Source of the DNA: Lapidilactobacillus achengensis
Lineage (GTDB): Bacteria; Bacillota; Bacilli; Lactobacillales; Lactobacillaceae
Length of the DNA: 36,117 bases
Direction of reading: 5' to 3'
NCBI RefSeq assembly: GCF_003946655.1
Contig: NZ_RHOV01000023.1
Span: 1 to 36,117, forward strand
The notes below the pieces were generated by a model. That model was not told the origin of the DNA, did not search any database, and was given only the letters and a program-made list of their open reading frames with translations. The translations under genes were made by a program, and so were the position numbers. This document shows, piece by piece, positions 5,992 through 15,719 of the stretch (within the stretch, counting starts at the first letter, position 1; each line of letters opens with the position of its first letter).

Positions 5992-7431
5992 CTAATTCGA
6001 CTTGAACCGCTTGGCATTCTTCAAGCGTTTCTTCTTCGCTTTCTTTTGCTTTCGTACCATGGAGTTCATCGCCATTTTGCCCATTTTACCTTGCATGCCA
6101 CTGCCGAAGAGATTCTCCATGCCGGCAAAATTGCCTTTGGACATCTTCTGCATCATCTCTCGGGATTGCTTGAACTGCTTGATCATCCGGTTGACTTCTT
6201 GAACATTGCGCCCTGAACCTGCCGCGATCCGACGGCGCCGGCTAGGGTTCAACAATTCGGGATCTTCCCGTTCCGCTGGGGTCATTGAATAAACGATCGC
6301 CTTCAAATGGTCAATGTCTTTGGGATCCATTTTGACGTTTTTCAGGGCTGGATTATTGGCCATGCCCGGAACCATCTTCATCAAATCGTCTAAGGGGCCC
6401 ATGTTCTCCAGTTGGCTCATTTGCTCGACGAAATCGTTGAAGTCGAAGCTGTTCTCGCGAATCTTCTGAGCCATGTCTTCGGCTTGCTTGGCGTCGTAAT
6501 CGGTCTGGGCCTTCTCGATCAGGGTCATCATGTCGCCCATGCCTAAGATTCGGTCGGCCATGCGATCTGGATAGAAGATATCCAATTGGTCCAGCTTCTC
6601 GCCTTGACCAACAAACTTGATTGGCTTGCCGGTGACTGCGCGAATGGACAAGGCGGCCCCACCACGGGTATCGCCATCTAACTTGGTCAGCACTACCCCG
6701 GTCAGGTCCAACTGTTTGTTGAAGCCTTCCGCCACCTGCGTCGCGACTTGACCAGTCATCGCATCAACAACTAAAAGAATTTCGTTGGGATGGGCCAGTT
6801 CTTGGATCCGGCTCAATTCGTTCATCAATTGTTCGTCGATTTCCAACCGACCGGCGGTATCAATAATGACATAATCATTCTTGTTCGCTTCCGCCTGAGC
6901 CAACCCTTGGCGGACGATCTCAACGGGATCGTGATCTGTCCCCATTTCGAAAACAGGAACTGACAATTGCTGACCAATGGTGACCAACTGATCAACGGCG
7001 GCCGGACGATAAACGTCGGCGGCGATCATCAGGGGACGTGCCTTTTCTTGTTTGATCAAGCGACTGGCTAGTTTCCCGGCGGTGGTTGTTTTACCAGCGC
7101 CTTGGAGGCCGACCATCATAATGATCGTGGGAATATGCGGCGCTGTATTCAATGGCACCGCCGATTCGCCCATCACCTTGACCAATTCATCGTGAACGAT
7201 CTTGATGATTTGTTGCGACGGGGTCAGCGAGTCGAGAACTTCTTTGCCCACCGCTTTCGTGCGGACGGTTTTGACGAAATCCTTGACGACGTTGAAATTA
7301 ACATCGGCTTCCAGCAAGGCCAGCCGAATCTCGCGCATTGCGTCGCGGACGTCGCTTTCGCTGACTTTACCCTTGCGTCGCAGCCCGCTAAATGCTTTCT
7401 GTAAACGTTCTGTAAGTCCTTCAAATGCCAT
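5992..7431 (-). CDS. ffh: Signal recognition particle protein Ffh (SRP54), 479 aa
   Basis: Ffh is the GTPase of the signal recognition particle. It binds signal sequences on nascent chains and brings ribosomes to FtsY at the membrane. The order is N domain, then G domain with P-loop GLQGAGKTTTAGKLA (about 105-120), VIIDTAGRL, VVLTKLDGDTRGGAA and GQGEKLDQL, then the methionine-rich M domain from about residue 300. The M domain includes the RNA-binding segment SRRRRIAAGSGRNVQEVNRMIKQFKQSREMMQKM and a basic tail KKAKKKRLKN. The length is normal for lactobacilli. It follows ylxM by 13 bases and ends at a strong terminator. No SRP RNA gene was found in the window. Confidence 0.97.
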   Translation of the reverse strand: MAFEGLTERLQKAFSGLRRKGKVSESDVRDAMREIRLALLEADVNFNVVKDFVKTVRTKAVGKEVLDSLTPSQQIIKIVHDELVKVMGESAVPLNTAPHIPTIIMMVGLQGAGKTTTAGKLASRLIKQEKARPLMIAADVYRPAAVDQLVTIGQQLSVPVFEMGTDHDPVEIVRQGLAQAEANKNDYVIIDTAGRLEIDEQLMNELSRIQELAHPNEILLVVDAMTGQVATQVAEGFNKQLDLTGVVLTKLDGDTRGGAALSIRAVTGKPIKFVGQGEKLDQLDIFYPDRMADRILGMGDMMTLIEKAQTDYDAKQAEDMAQKIRENSFDFNDFVEQMSQLENMGPLDDLMKMVPGMANNPALKNVKMDPKDIDHLKAIVYSMTPAEREDPELLNPSRRRRIAAGSGRNVQEVNRMIKQFKQSREMMQKMSKGNFAGMENLFGSGMQGKMGKMAMNSMVRKQKKAKKKRLKNAKRFKSN

Positions 7432-7444
7432 TTAGTTTACCACC

Positions 7445-7798
7445 TTATTGAGAATCGACAAGTTTTTCAAAACTTTGCAGTAATTGTTGTAATTGCGGAT
7501 CATCAGGATATTTGCTCGTGACTTGGGCTTTCAATTGATCGACTAGGGCCACTTCCTGTTGGAAATGATCGATCAAATGGAGCTTGGCCTCATAACCCAG
7601 TAAGATCTTGGCCGTGCGCTTCAAATTATCATAGACAGCCTGACGACTGACTGAGAACTGCGCCGCAATCTCGCCTAAAGAATAATCTTGGGCATAATAC
7701 AACTCCAAATAAGTCGCTTGTTTATGCGTCAGTAACGGTCGGTAAAAGTCAAACAATTCGTTGATCCGTTCATTCAATTCTACCACTTCATCTGCCAT
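7445..7798 (-). CDS. ylxM: YlxM/p13-like SRP-associated DNA-binding protein, 117 aa
   Basis: This protein family is encoded beside ffh or ftsY in Firmicutes and modulates SRP-FtsY function. It has a sigma-70 region 4-like helix-turn-helix: [45 protein letters not shown] (about residues 22-66). The C-terminal part is helical. I chose the ATG at 7798 (MADEVVEL) because it matches family N-termini. In-frame TTG (7810) and GTG (7807) codons are closer to AGGAG, so a slightly longer start is possible. It sits between ftsY (28 bases upstream by this start) and ffh. Confidence 0.9.
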   Translation of the reverse strand: MADEVVELNERINELFDFYRPLLTHKQATYLELYYAQDYSLGEIAAQFSVSRQAVYDNLKRTAKILLGYEAKLHLIDHFQQEVALVDQLKAQVTSKYPDDPQLQQLLQSFEKLVDSQ

Positions 7799-7825
7799 TA
7801 GCGCCACCAACTCCTATGTTGTCGT

Positions 7826-9382
7826 TTACGCGTCATCGATCAGACCCTTGAAGAGGCCGTAGACGAATTTCTCGGCGTCAAAATCCGCTAGATCCGTCAT
7901 TTTCTCCCCTAGGCCAACCAACTTGACGGGTAAATGCAACTCATTGCGAATGGCAATGACGATCCCGCCTTTTGAACTGCCATCTAGTTTGGTCAAGACG
8001 ATGCCGGTGACATTCGTTGTTTCTTTGAATTGTTTCGCTTGGCTCAATGCGTTTTGACCGGTAGACGCGTCTAACACCAACAAGACTTCTTGAGGCGCTT
8101 GCGGTAATTCGCGAACGATCACCCGCTTGATCTTGGCCAATTCGTTCATTAAATTGACTTTGTTTTGGAGCCGACCAGCGGTATCCACCAGTAGGATATC
8201 GTAATGTTCGGCCTTGGCTTTCTGGACCGCTTCAAAAACCACCGAAGCTGGATCAGCGCCGGGATCAGAGGTGACACAATCAACCCCCACTCGGCGCGCC
8301 CAAGTTGCCAATTGCTCAATGGCGCCCGCCCGGAAAGTATCAGCGGCAGCCAGCAAGACCTTCTGCCCCTCACCTTTCAGCCGTGCGGCAAGTTTACCCA
8401 CGGTCGTTGTTTTGCCGGCGCCGTTAACCCCGACAAAGAGGAAGACAGTCGGGCCTTGATCCGACGCGGCGAAATGCAAATGATTATCCTCCGCCGCGCC
8501 TTCCGCGCCGTAGAGATCGACCATTTTCTCGACAATGGTTAGTCCGACCTGCTTCTTGGACTTGGCGTTTTGCAACTTGACCTCATCGCGCAACTGATCA
8601 CTGATGGTCATCGCCGTTTCGAAACCTACATCAGCCTCGATCAGCATTTCTTCCAAGTCTTCGAAGAAATCCTCGTCAACAGTCCGAAATCCAGCCAAAA
8701 ATTGATTCAGACGCGCCGCAAAACCGTGGCGGCTTTTGGACAGGCCTTGATCATACGCCGCCACCGAACCGGTCTCGGACGTGGCCGCGTCAGCGGTATT
8801 GGTTTCGGCGGTGTCGGTATCAGCGATATTAGTGTCGGCGTCAGTTGTGGCAGTCGCCGGGGACTCAGCTGGCGTATCTGACGGTGCAGGCACTGGCGTT
8901 ACCGCTGCTGGACTTGGTGTTGTGGCCTGGGTGTCCGGTTTTGCTTCGTCTGCCGTTGGTTCCGTTGAAGCCGATTCCGTTGAAGCCGATTCAGTTGAAG
9001 TTGATTCCGTGGACGTTGGTTCCGTAGAAGCTGGTTCCATCTGAACTGGTTTTGACGCGGTTGGTTCTGGTGAGGATAATTCTGGTGCGGTTGGTTCTGA
9101 CAAAGTTGGTTCCGCCGTGGCTGCTGGTTGCGCGGCTAAATGATCGCTTGCCGCCGTGGCGTCCGCGCTTGTGGCCGCGCTTGATTGATCGGCCGCCGGT
9201 TTTGTCGTCAGCGGGGTGGCCGCACCTGTGTTGGCCGCCGCTTGATCAGCGGCCGGCGCAGCCGGGGCGCTTGTTTGGTCACTGGCCTGGTTCGCCGCTG
9301 TTTCTGTCGCTTGCTTAGGGGTGGTGTTTTCCTCTTTCTTCCCACCACCGAAGGCCTTTTTGACCCGATCGAAAAATCCCAT
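7826..9382 (-). CDS. ftsY: SRP receptor FtsY with long low-complexity N-terminal region, 518 aa
   Basis: FtsY is the membrane-associated GTPase that receives the SRP-ribosome complex. The conserved NG part starts near residue 205 ([43 protein letters not shown]). Its P-loop [15 protein letters not shown] is near 316-330, followed by [36 protein letters not shown] and [12 protein letters not shown] at the end. The first 13 residues ([13 protein letters not shown]) form a basic amphipathic membrane anchor. Between them lie almost 190 residues rich in Ala, Thr, Ser, Pro, Glu and Asp, including a 5-residue repeat. The A domain is variable in this family, but this one is long. It lies between smc and ylxM. 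Confidence 0.96.
   Translation of the reverse strand: MGFFDRVKKAFGGGKKEENTTPKQATETAANQASDQTSAPAAPAADQAAANTGAATPLTTKPAADQSSAATSADATAASDHLAAQPAATAEPTLSEPTAPELSSPEPTASKPVQMEPASTEPTSTESTSTESASTESASTEPTADEAKPDTQATTPSPAAVTPVPAPSDTPAESPATATTDADTNIADTDTAETNTADAATSETGSVAAYDQGLSKSRHGFAARLNQFLAGFRTVDEDFFEDLEEMLIEADVGFETAMTISDQLRDEVKLQNAKSKKQVGLTIVEKMVDLYGAEGAAEDNHLHFAASDQGPTVFLFVGVNGAGKTTTVGKLAARLKGEGQKVLLAAADTFRAGAIEQLATWARRVGVDCVTSDPGADPASVVFEAVQKAKAEHYDILLVDTAGRLQNKVNLMNELAKIKRVIVRELPQAPQEVLLVLDASTGQNALSQAKQFKETTNVTGIVLTKLDGSSKGGIVIAIRNELHLPVKLVGLGEKMTDLADFDAEKFVYGLFKGLIDDA
8957..9041. repeat. 15-bp tandem repeat inside ftsY
   Basis: Degenerate 15-base units of the type TTCCGTTGAAGCCGA recur about five times on the plus strand. 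They encode [10 protein letters not shown] and STEPT-like pentapeptides at about residues 114-142 of FtsY. The period is a multiple of three, so unit gain or loss keeps the frame. Confidence 0.8.
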
Positions 9383-9439
9383 TGCAGTCCTTCCTTTCTC
9401 ATGCGGTTCTCATGCCGTCCTGATTAACTTGATTATCAC

Positions 9440-12400
9440 TTACTGCGCGACATCGGTCAACGAAACACTAATGATTTTCGAAACGCCGGATTCCTGCATG
9501 GTCACGCCATACAGTCGATCGACTTTCATCATCGTGCCTTTCCGGTGCGTAATGACGATGAACTGTGTTTTCTGTTCGTAATGTTGCAGATAGTTGGCAA
9601 AACGAACCACGTTGGCCTCATCTAATGACGCCTCGACCTCGTCCAAAATACTAAATGGCGCCGGGCGGACTTTCAAAATCGCGAATAACAAGGTGATCGC
9701 GGTCAACGCCCGCTCACCGCCGGAAAGAAGGCTCAGGTGCTGCAATTTCTTGCCAGGTGGCTGAGCGTTGATTTCAACGCCAGTGGTCAGCAAGGCCTCC
9801 GGATCGGTCAACACCAAATGCGCCTTGCCCCCGCCAAACATTTGCGGAAAGACCGCTTGGAAGGCCTCATCAATGGCATGATACGTTGTGGCAAACCGCT
9901 GGGTGACTTCTTGATCCATTTCCGCCATCGTCGCTAACAATTGCTTGCGCGCCGCAATCAAATCGTCTTGTTGCTGAGTCAGGAATTGGTAGCGCTCATT
10001 GACCGCGTCGAATTCGGCGATCGCGCCTAAATTAACTTGCCCAATATCCGCCAACGCCAGCTTAACGAGTTTAAAGTCGGAACGCAACTGCGCCAACTCA
10101 GCAGCCGCTGCCGCCTGATAAGCGGCCTCATAGGTCAACTGATAGGCCTCACGCAAGGTGGTCAAGCGCGTGTCCATCGCCGTTTTCAACGAATTCAGCT
10201 TAACCGCCACCGCCTCTTGTTCCTTGGCTGTTTCTTTCTGCAACTGATAAAAGCGTTGCGCCGCTGGTTCCAGTTCGGCGATCGCCTGTTCTTGCTCGGT
10301 CCGTTGCTGCTTCAATTGTTGAAGCGCGGTTTGACTGGCCGCGATCGTCCCTTGAAGGGTAGTCAGCTGGTGCTGGACCTGATCCAAGTCCACCGTGGTT
10401 TGCGAAGCATTGGCCTGAAGCGCGGTGATCTGCACCGTCAAGTCCGCCGCCCGCGCCGTTGAAGTCGTCAAAGCTTGGCGCTGCCGTTGCTGCAATTCTT
10501 GATGATTGGTCAAGGACATGGCGGCCACTGCTTGTTGGGTCTTGACTTCGTTGATCTGTTGGGTCAAATTGTCTTTCTGATTGGTGAAATTGGCCAACCG
10601 TTCTTGCTGTTGGGCAATCGTCGCCTTGGCCTGTTCCACCTGCTGATTTAAATGTTCTTGTTGTTGCTCTTGGGTCGTCAAAGCCGCCTGAAGTTCCGCC
10701 GCCGCTTGTTGCAAATGTTGCTGATCCAAGGCCGCCACTTGTGCGTCCCGTTGCAGCCGTTCCAACTGACTTTGGGCTTGCTGATGTTGGCCTTGAAGTT
10801 GAACCAGCTGAACCTGACTTTCCTTCACGGCCATTTCCGCCGCAGTCAGCTGTCCGCTGACTTCTTGGCGCGCGGTCTTGGTCGCTTGGATCTGGGCTTG
10901 CTGGTCATTGAGCTCCTGTTGCGCTGTTTTGATCTGGTGTTTCAAAGTTGTCAGCAACTGTTGCCGATTTAATAAACCGCGCCCCTGCTGCTTCACCCGG
11001 CCACCAGTCATGGCGCCGCCTGGGGTCAAAATATCCCCTTCTAAGGTCACAATCCGGGCCTGGTAACGAATCGCCTGCGCCACCGCCGTCGCGTGGGGCA
11101 AATCATCGACCACCAAAACATTGCCTAATAGATGTTGCTGGATCACTTGTAGTTCCGGTAGCATGGTCACTAACTCAGCCGCCACCCCTAAATAACCAGG
11201 CAGTGCGGCCGCCGTCGCCCGCAGATCCCCCCGTAACGAGCGCGGTTGGATCGTGGTCAGCGGCAGGAAAGTCGCCCGGCCCAACTGTTTCGCTTTCAAC
11301 AACGCGATCGCCCGACCAGCGCTGGCCGCGTCTTGACAAACGATCTGTTGCAATTGACCAGCCAAGGCCTGCTCAATCGCCGTTTGAAAACGATCCGGAA
11401 CCGTTAGTAAATCGGCCACCGCCCCGCGCAAGCCAGTCAAGTTGTTCTTAGGATCAAGCACCGTGCGCACGCCAATATAGAAACCACTGTGATCTTCCAT
11501 TGATTCTTGTAAACTTTGGTAACGAGCCTTAAGCTGTTGGAAATCGGCCAACTGGTCGTACCAGGCCCGCTGTTGCGTCTCGATCGTCTGACCTTGTTCG
11601 TGATACTGGCGTTGCAACTGCGTGACTTGTTCCTCGCTAGCGGTTTGTGTCTGCGTCAATGCAGTCACTTGCGCGGCCAATGCTGTCGTTTGCGCTTGTT
11701 GAACCGCCAGTTTATCGGTCTGAGCCGTCTTTTCTGTGCTCAGGGTTTCTTGTTGGTGCTGCTGCTGAGTCAATTGTTCCCGCTGGAAAACCACCGCGTT
11801 GCGCAACGTGGTTTGTTGCTGAAGCAAGTCGATATAGTCAACCCGTAACTCATCTAACTTCGCGGCAATATCATCTTGATCCTCAGAGGCCTGTGCGGTC
11901 AACTGGGCCAGTTGCGTATCCAATTGCGTTTTTTGCGCTTGGGCCGCCGCCAGATTAGTGGTGGTGGTCGCCAAGTTCGCGGTTTGCTGCGCCTGCTTCT
12001 CCTGCGCCTCGGTCAGTTCCTTTTCCAACCCGGCCAGGCTAGTTTGATGGTAGCTGGATCGCTCCGTGGACAGAGAGATCTTGCCGTTGAGCGCTTCGGC
12101 TTGGCGCGTTTGTTCCAGTAACGCGGCTTGTTTGGTTTCGATGGCTTCATTCAAAGTACCGGTTTGGGCCCGCAAGTCGCTGACCTGCTGATTAGTGGCC
12201 GCGGCCTCTTGATCGATTTGCGCGGCGATTTGCGCCAATTCCGTTTGTCGCTCCAACCGCGTTTGCTTTTGCTGTTCGAGCTCATGCAGTTCCAGCGCCA
12301 GGATCTGTTGGTCCAACTGGTCATACTTGGCCTTTTGCTGCTGATAATCCCGCGCCAAACTGGCCTGCTTGCGCAACGGCTCGACCCGTTCCGCCAATTC

Positions 12401-12988
12401 ATCATGGATGTCCGCGACCCGATTCAAGTTCTCCTCGGTCACCGCCAACTCGGCCTCGGCCTGCTTCTTCTGCTGCTTATACTTGTAAACGCCGGCCACT
12501 TCTTCAATGATCGTCCGCCGCTCTTCTGGTTTGGAATTGAAGATTTCCTCAACACGGCCCTGAGAAATAATTGAAAACGAGGCCTTCCCCAGTCCCGAAT
12601 CCAGGAAAAGATCGGTAATATCCCGTAAGCGACACGCCTTCTGGTTAAGATAAAACTCACTGGCGCCATCACGAAATAAGCGCCGGGTGATGGTCACCGT
12701 GGCGCGGTCAACAGGCAATTCATGGTCCTGATTATCGAAAACTAAAGTCACTTCGGCGCGATTCAACGGCGGGCGGATCGCGCTACCGGCAAAGATCACA
12801 TCAGGCATATGACTGCCCCGCAAACTCTTGGCCGATTGCTCGCCCATCACCCAGCGAATCGCTTCGGTAATGTTACTTTTCCCACTCCCATTGGGGCCGA
12901 CAATGCCGGTGATCCCCTGGGTAAAAGTCAACGTCGTTTTATCCGCAAATGATTTGAATCCATTGATGAGCAAAGATTTAAGGGGCAT
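9440..12988 (-). CDS. smc: Chromosome partition protein SMC, 1182 aa
   Basis: SMC is the ATPase arm of the condensin complex with ScpA and ScpB, which organises and segregates the chromosome. The N-terminal head reads MPLKSLLINGFKSFADKT, with Walker A GPNGSGKS at residues 31-38 and the Q-loop region RWVMGEQSAKSLRG. A first long coiled coil rich in Gln and Ala runs from about 165 to 495. The hinge, with SGFYIGVRTVLDPKNNLTGLRGAVADLL and LTPGGAMTGG, spans about 500-660. A second coiled coil runs to about 1010. The C-terminal head has signature LSGGERALTAITLLFAI (about 1087) and Walker B and D-loop FSILDEVEASLDEANV. The length is standard. It starts 22 bases past the rnc stop. Confidence 0.98.
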   Translation of the reverse strand: MPLKSLLINGFKSFADKTTLTFTQGITGIVGPNGSGKSNITEAIRWVMGEQSAKSLRGSHMPDVIFAGSAIRPPLNRAEVTLVFDNQDHELPVDRATVTITRRLFRDGASEFYLNQKACRLRDITDLFLDSGLGKASFSIISQGRVEEIFNSKPEERRTIIEEVAGVYKYKQQKKQAEAELAVTEENLNRVADIHDELAERVEPLRKQASLARDYQQQKAKYDQLDQQILALELHELEQQKQTRLERQTELAQIAAQIDQEAAATNQQVSDLRAQTGTLNEAIETKQAALLEQTRQAEALNGKISLSTERSSYHQTSLAGLEKELTEAQEKQAQQTANLATTTTNLAAAQAQKTQLDTQLAQLTAQASEDQDDIAAKLDELRVDYIDLLQQQTTLRNAVVFQREQLTQQQHQQETLSTEKTAQTDKLAVQQAQTTALAAQVTALTQTQTASEEQVTQLQRQYHEQGQTIETQQRAWYDQLADFQQLKARYQSLQESMEDHSGFYIGVRTVLDPKNNLTGLRGAVADLLTVPDRFQTAIEQALAGQLQQIVCQDAASAGRAIALLKAKQLGRATFLPLTTIQPRSLRGDLRATAAALPGYLGVAAELVTMLPELQVIQQHLLGNVLVVDDLPHATAVAQAIRYQARIVTLEGDILTPGGAMTGGRVKQQGRGLLNRQQLLTTLKHQIKTAQQELNDQQAQIQATKTARQEVSGQLTAAEMAVKESQVQLVQLQGQHQQAQSQLERLQRDAQVAALDQQHLQQAAAELQAALTTQEQQQEHLNQQVEQAKATIAQQQERLANFTNQKDNLTQQINEVKTQQAVAAMSLTNHQELQQRQRQALTTSTARAADLTVQITALQANASQTTVDLDQVQHQLTTLQGTIAASQTALQQLKQQRTEQEQAIAELEPAAQRFYQLQKETAKEQEAVAVKLNSLKTAMDTRLTTLREAYQLTYEAAYQAAAAAELAQLRSDFKLVKLALADIGQVNLGAIAEFDAVNERYQFLTQQQDDLIAARKQLLATMAEMDQEVTQRFATTYHAIDEAFQAVFPQMFGGGKAHLVLTDPEALLTTGVEINAQPPGKKLQHLSLLSGGERALTAITLLFAILKVRPAPFSILDEVEASLDEANVVRFANYLQHYEQKTQFIVITHRKGTMMKVDRLYGVTMQESGVSKIISVSLTDVAQ

Positions 12989-13010
12989 ACAACTTCCAAC
13001 CTGTTCTTAA

Positions 13011-13709
13011 TTATTCCACGTGATACATGACTAAAGCGTTTTTCGCGGCGTCTTTCTCGGCGTTCTTCTTATTGGTGCCGCGACCGGTGACAATAGCCTG
13101 ACCATCCACTTGCAATTCGACTTCAAAAACCTTGTCATGTCCATTACCGGTAACGTTCTGCACCTGGTAATTGATTTTCCGTTCACCATTTTGTTGTAAA
13201 TATTCCTGTAATCTAGTTTTGAAATCCATATCATAGGAATATTGACCAGCATCGATCTTCGGGAACAAAATCTGCTCGAGAAACGCCACCACCGCCGGCA
13301 TCCCTTGATCCAGGTACAGTGCGCCATTGAAAGCCTCGAACACGTCTTCCAACAAGCTGGCCCGTTGGCGCGAACCGGTTCGTTCTTCGCCCACTCCTAA
13401 TTGAATGTACGGCTGGAATCCAGCCTCCAACGCCAAGTTGCAAAAGCTAGAAGACTTGACGATCGCCGCCCGCATCCGGGTCAACCGTCCTTCTGGTAAA
13501 TTCTTGAAATGTTCGAACAGGTAATCAGAAACGGCTAATTCCATCACGGCATCGCCGAGAAATTCCAAGCGTTCATAATTACCATAACCGAGATTGCGGT
13601 TCTCATTGGCGTAGGAAGCATGGGTGAAAGCCGCGTCCAAAAGCGCCAGGTCCTTAAACTCCACACCATATTTTGCCCGGAGATGTGAGGTGAATTCTGC
13701 TGCTACCAC
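13011..13709 (-). CDS. rnc: Ribonuclease III, 233 aa
   Basis: RNase III cleaves double-stranded RNA in rRNA precursors, mRNAs and small RNA duplexes. The catalytic domain holds the signature YERLEFLGDAVMELAVSDYLF with the metal-binding acidic residues, and the later acidic cluster EDVFEAFNGALYLDQG. The C-terminal double-stranded-RNA-binding domain reads DFKTRLQEYLQQNGERKINYQ to GRGTNKKNAEKDAAKNAL. I chose the GTG at 13709 because AAGGAG lies 9 bases before it. The longer frame from an ATG at 13766 would begin 7 bases after a -10 box, with no ribosome-binding site. The gene precedes smc, as usual in Firmicutes. Confidence 0.95.
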   Translation of the reverse strand: MVAAEFTSHLRAKYGVEFKDLALLDAAFTHASYANENRNLGYGNYERLEFLGDAVMELAVSDYLFEHFKNLPEGRLTRMRAAIVKSSSFCNLALEAGFQPYIQLGVGEERTGSRQRASLLEDVFEAFNGALYLDQGMPAVVAFLEQILFPKIDAGQYSYDMDFKTRLQEYLQQNGERKINYQVQNVTGNGHDKVFEVELQVDGQAIVTGRGTNKKNAEKDAAKNALVMYHVE

Positions 13710-13773
13710 TTGACTCAACTCCTTATTCTTCTGCCGACTCGAAACGATGTTCGCGTCAGCAATCATGTTATCT

Positions 13774-13779
13774 ATTATA
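13774..13779 (-). promoter_or_regulatory. -10 box of a likely rnc promoter
   Basis: On the minus strand TATAAT (13779-13774) is a perfect -10 hexamer about 65 bases before the rnc start, with a poor -35 region (TTTGC-like) upstream. It would make rnc-smc-ftsY-ylxM-ffh a unit separable from the lipoprotein gene upstream. Confidence 0.5.
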
Positions 13780-13832
13780 CAGCAAATCGGCCATCAGCAA
13801 AAGACGACCGGGTTCTTAGCGCCAGGCCGCGA

Positions 13833-15602
13833 CTACCGCGACTTGGCCGTAACACTAACATCTTTCCAATTGGCGTCTGGCGCCAAGGAGAAGCCTTTGA
13901 CCCGGGCGTTGATCGCCCGAACATCATAACTGCCCGTGGTTGGCACCACATAAGCAGCCTGATTCATATAAGTTTGCCAACTCTTGAAGGCTTTGATGCG
14001 CTCTTGCTCATTGAACGCGCCTAACCCGTCGATTTTGTTCAACAAGGCGGTGTTCTCGGCGGTCACAAAGCGCCCGAAATTAAACGGCGCCGTGGCCGAA
14101 TACAGATCCGCTGGCGACGGTTCCGTGGACAGATCCCAACCGGCCTCGAAGAAGTCGATCTCGGGATCATCATTTTCTAATTTGTCATAAAAGGAGTTGG
14201 CTTCCAAAAGACGACCAGATGTCAACTTCACGTTCAAGCCCAAGCGATGCCACGCCGCCAAGTACGCCTGCACGATTTCATCTTTTCCCGTTAGATCCTG
14301 TTTCGCCGCGAAGTGCAAAACTAGTGGCTGGCCATTGGGCTGCGTCCGCCACTTGCCTTTTTTCCGGTAACCCGCTTGATCCAACAATTTAGCCGCCTTA
14401 GCGGGATCATAGCTGTAACTTTGCGCCTGGGGATTATAATATTGCTTAAAAGCAGCCGGAATCAGCGTTTTGATGCGGAATTGCCAGCCATTGGTGTATT
14501 TCTTGGTGATCTTGTCCAGATCCAGACCATAAATCAAGGCCTGGCGCAACGCTAAATCGGCCATTTTGCTCTGGGGATCCATCACGTTATGCCCGTTCTG
14601 ATAGGTGCCCACCTTGAAGGCCAAATACCGATAGCTTAACGGTTGGCGCGCCAGGAAGTCGGTTCGCGCCACGTGTTGTAGATCGGCCCATTGATCACTG
14701 GCCACCGTTGCCACATCGTAACGATGTTTGCGCATGGCGCCGACCACCGCGTTGGGCGAGACCACATTGAAGGTGATCGCGGCCAAATGCGGCTTACTGC
14801 CATAGTAATAGGGATTAGGCACCCAGGTGACCGACTGACCCGCTTCGATCGACTTGACCTTGAAAGCGCCGAAGAACAAAGGCTGCTCGCGCAACGCCGA
14901 GGAAGTGGCCAGTTTCGCGAAGGGAATCTGGGCCAGTTGATGACTGGGACTCGCGTATTCCCAGAAATAGCCGTTCCCACTATGGGTCATGCCCGGCTTC
15001 ATCGCCTTAAATTGGATCACGACCCGCTTTCCCTGGGCGCCATCAGGCATGGTGATCCCACTGATCTGATTGGTTTTGCCCGCGTGATACTCCGCCAAAC
15101 CAACGATCCCGGCTAAAGAGCCGGTGTAACGTTGACTCTGGCTTTGCGGGTTGGCGATGATTTGGTAGGAATACAGAATGTCGGCGGCGATCAACGGTTG
15201 GCCATCCGACCAACGCACCCGGTCGTTGATGGTGATCGTAGCTGTTTTGGCGGCCACGTCCAGGCGCAAATTAGCGGCCCCGCCATCGACGATCCGGAAG
15301 TCCGCGTTATAGCGAAACAGTCCTTCGTTACCTGGCGCGGCGATAATCTGATCGTTGGTATCGGTCGCCAAAGCCTCGTTGAAAATCCCCTTAAACGGCG
15401 ACCACGAAACAAGCGCATACTTAAAGTGTCCGCCGGCAATGCTTTTCTTCGAATTCGTGACCTGCTCCGGCAATTTCGCCAAGGTCTTCGCGGCTTGTTG
15501 TTGGGTCACTTTCTGTGTTTGTTCCGTCTGACACGCCGTCAAAACCACCAGTAGCGCCAAAATAACGCCCAACCGCCAGCCTTTCTTCCAACCCGCTCTC
15601 AT
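13833..15602 (-). CDS. ABC-type peptide (family 5) solute-binding lipoprotein, 589 aa
   Basis: This is an OppA-like extracellular binding protein. The start ATG at 15602 (MRAGWKKGWRLGVILALLVVLTACQTEQ) gives a basic n-region, a hydrophobic stretch and a lipobox LTAC, so it is probably a lipid-anchored surface protein. GGHFKYALVSWSPFKGIFNEAL, RVRWSDGQPLIAADILYSYQIIANP, PSHQLAQIPFAKLA and LALRQALIYGLDLDKITKKYTNGW are family 5 segments in order. The length is normal. An in-frame TTG ten codons upstream is less likely than the ATG, although GGGAG is 14 bases from it. No permease or ATPase genes lie nearby, so it must share a transporter encoded elsewhere. It sits between acpP and rnc. Confidence 0.9.
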   Translation of the reverse strand: MRAGWKKGWRLGVILALLVVLTACQTEQTQKVTQQQAAKTLAKLPEQVTNSKKSIAGGHFKYALVSWSPFKGIFNEALATDTNDQIIAAPGNEGLFRYNADFRIVDGGAANLRLDVAAKTATITINDRVRWSDGQPLIAADILYSYQIIANPQSQSQRYTGSLAGIVGLAEYHAGKTNQISGITMPDGAQGKRVVIQFKAMKPGMTHSGNGYFWEYASPSHQLAQIPFAKLATSSALREQPLFFGAFKVKSIEAGQSVTWVPNPYYYGSKPHLAAITFNVVSPNAVVGAMRKHRYDVATVASDQWADLQHVARTDFLARQPLSYRYLAFKVGTYQNGHNVMDPQSKMADLALRQALIYGLDLDKITKKYTNGWQFRIKTLIPAAFKQYYNPQAQSYSYDPAKAAKLLDQAGYRKKGKWRTQPNGQPLVLHFAAKQDLTGKDEIVQAYLAAWHRLGLNVKLTSGRLLEANSFYDKLENDDPEIDFFEAGWDLSTEPSPADLYSATAPFNFGRFVTAENTALLNKIDGLGAFNEQERIKAFKSWQTYMNQAAYVVPTTGSYDVRAINARVKGFSLAPDANWKDVSVTAKSR

Positions 15603-15629
15603 CGTATTTCTTTGAACTCCCTTTTTACA

Positions 15630-15655
15630 CAAAATAAGAGCAGGTCACCCCACTC
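15630..15655 (-). terminator. Possible terminator between acpP and the lipoprotein gene
   Basis: On the minus strand GAGTGGG (15655-15649) can pair with CCTGCTC (15644-15638), with two G-U pairs and a GTGA loop, followed by TTATTTTG. The stem is weak, so termination may be partial. It lies about 65 bases past the acpP stop and just before the ribosome-binding site of the lipoprotein gene. Confidence 0.45.
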
Positions 15656-15719
15656 TAGACATGCGACATCTTGATCGACGCCGCCTTTAACTCCTTCACG
15701 AACACGTGTGACCACGCGC

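Noticed and set aside
10037-12574. Several long plus-strand frames opposite smc
   Set aside because: Antisense shadows caused by the Gln/Ala-rich coiled-coil codons; smc itself is intact on the minus strand.
13011-13766. Longer rnc start at the ATG at 13766
   Set aside because: It would start 7 bases after the -10 box with no ribosome-binding site; the GTG at 13709 has AAGGAG at good spacing.
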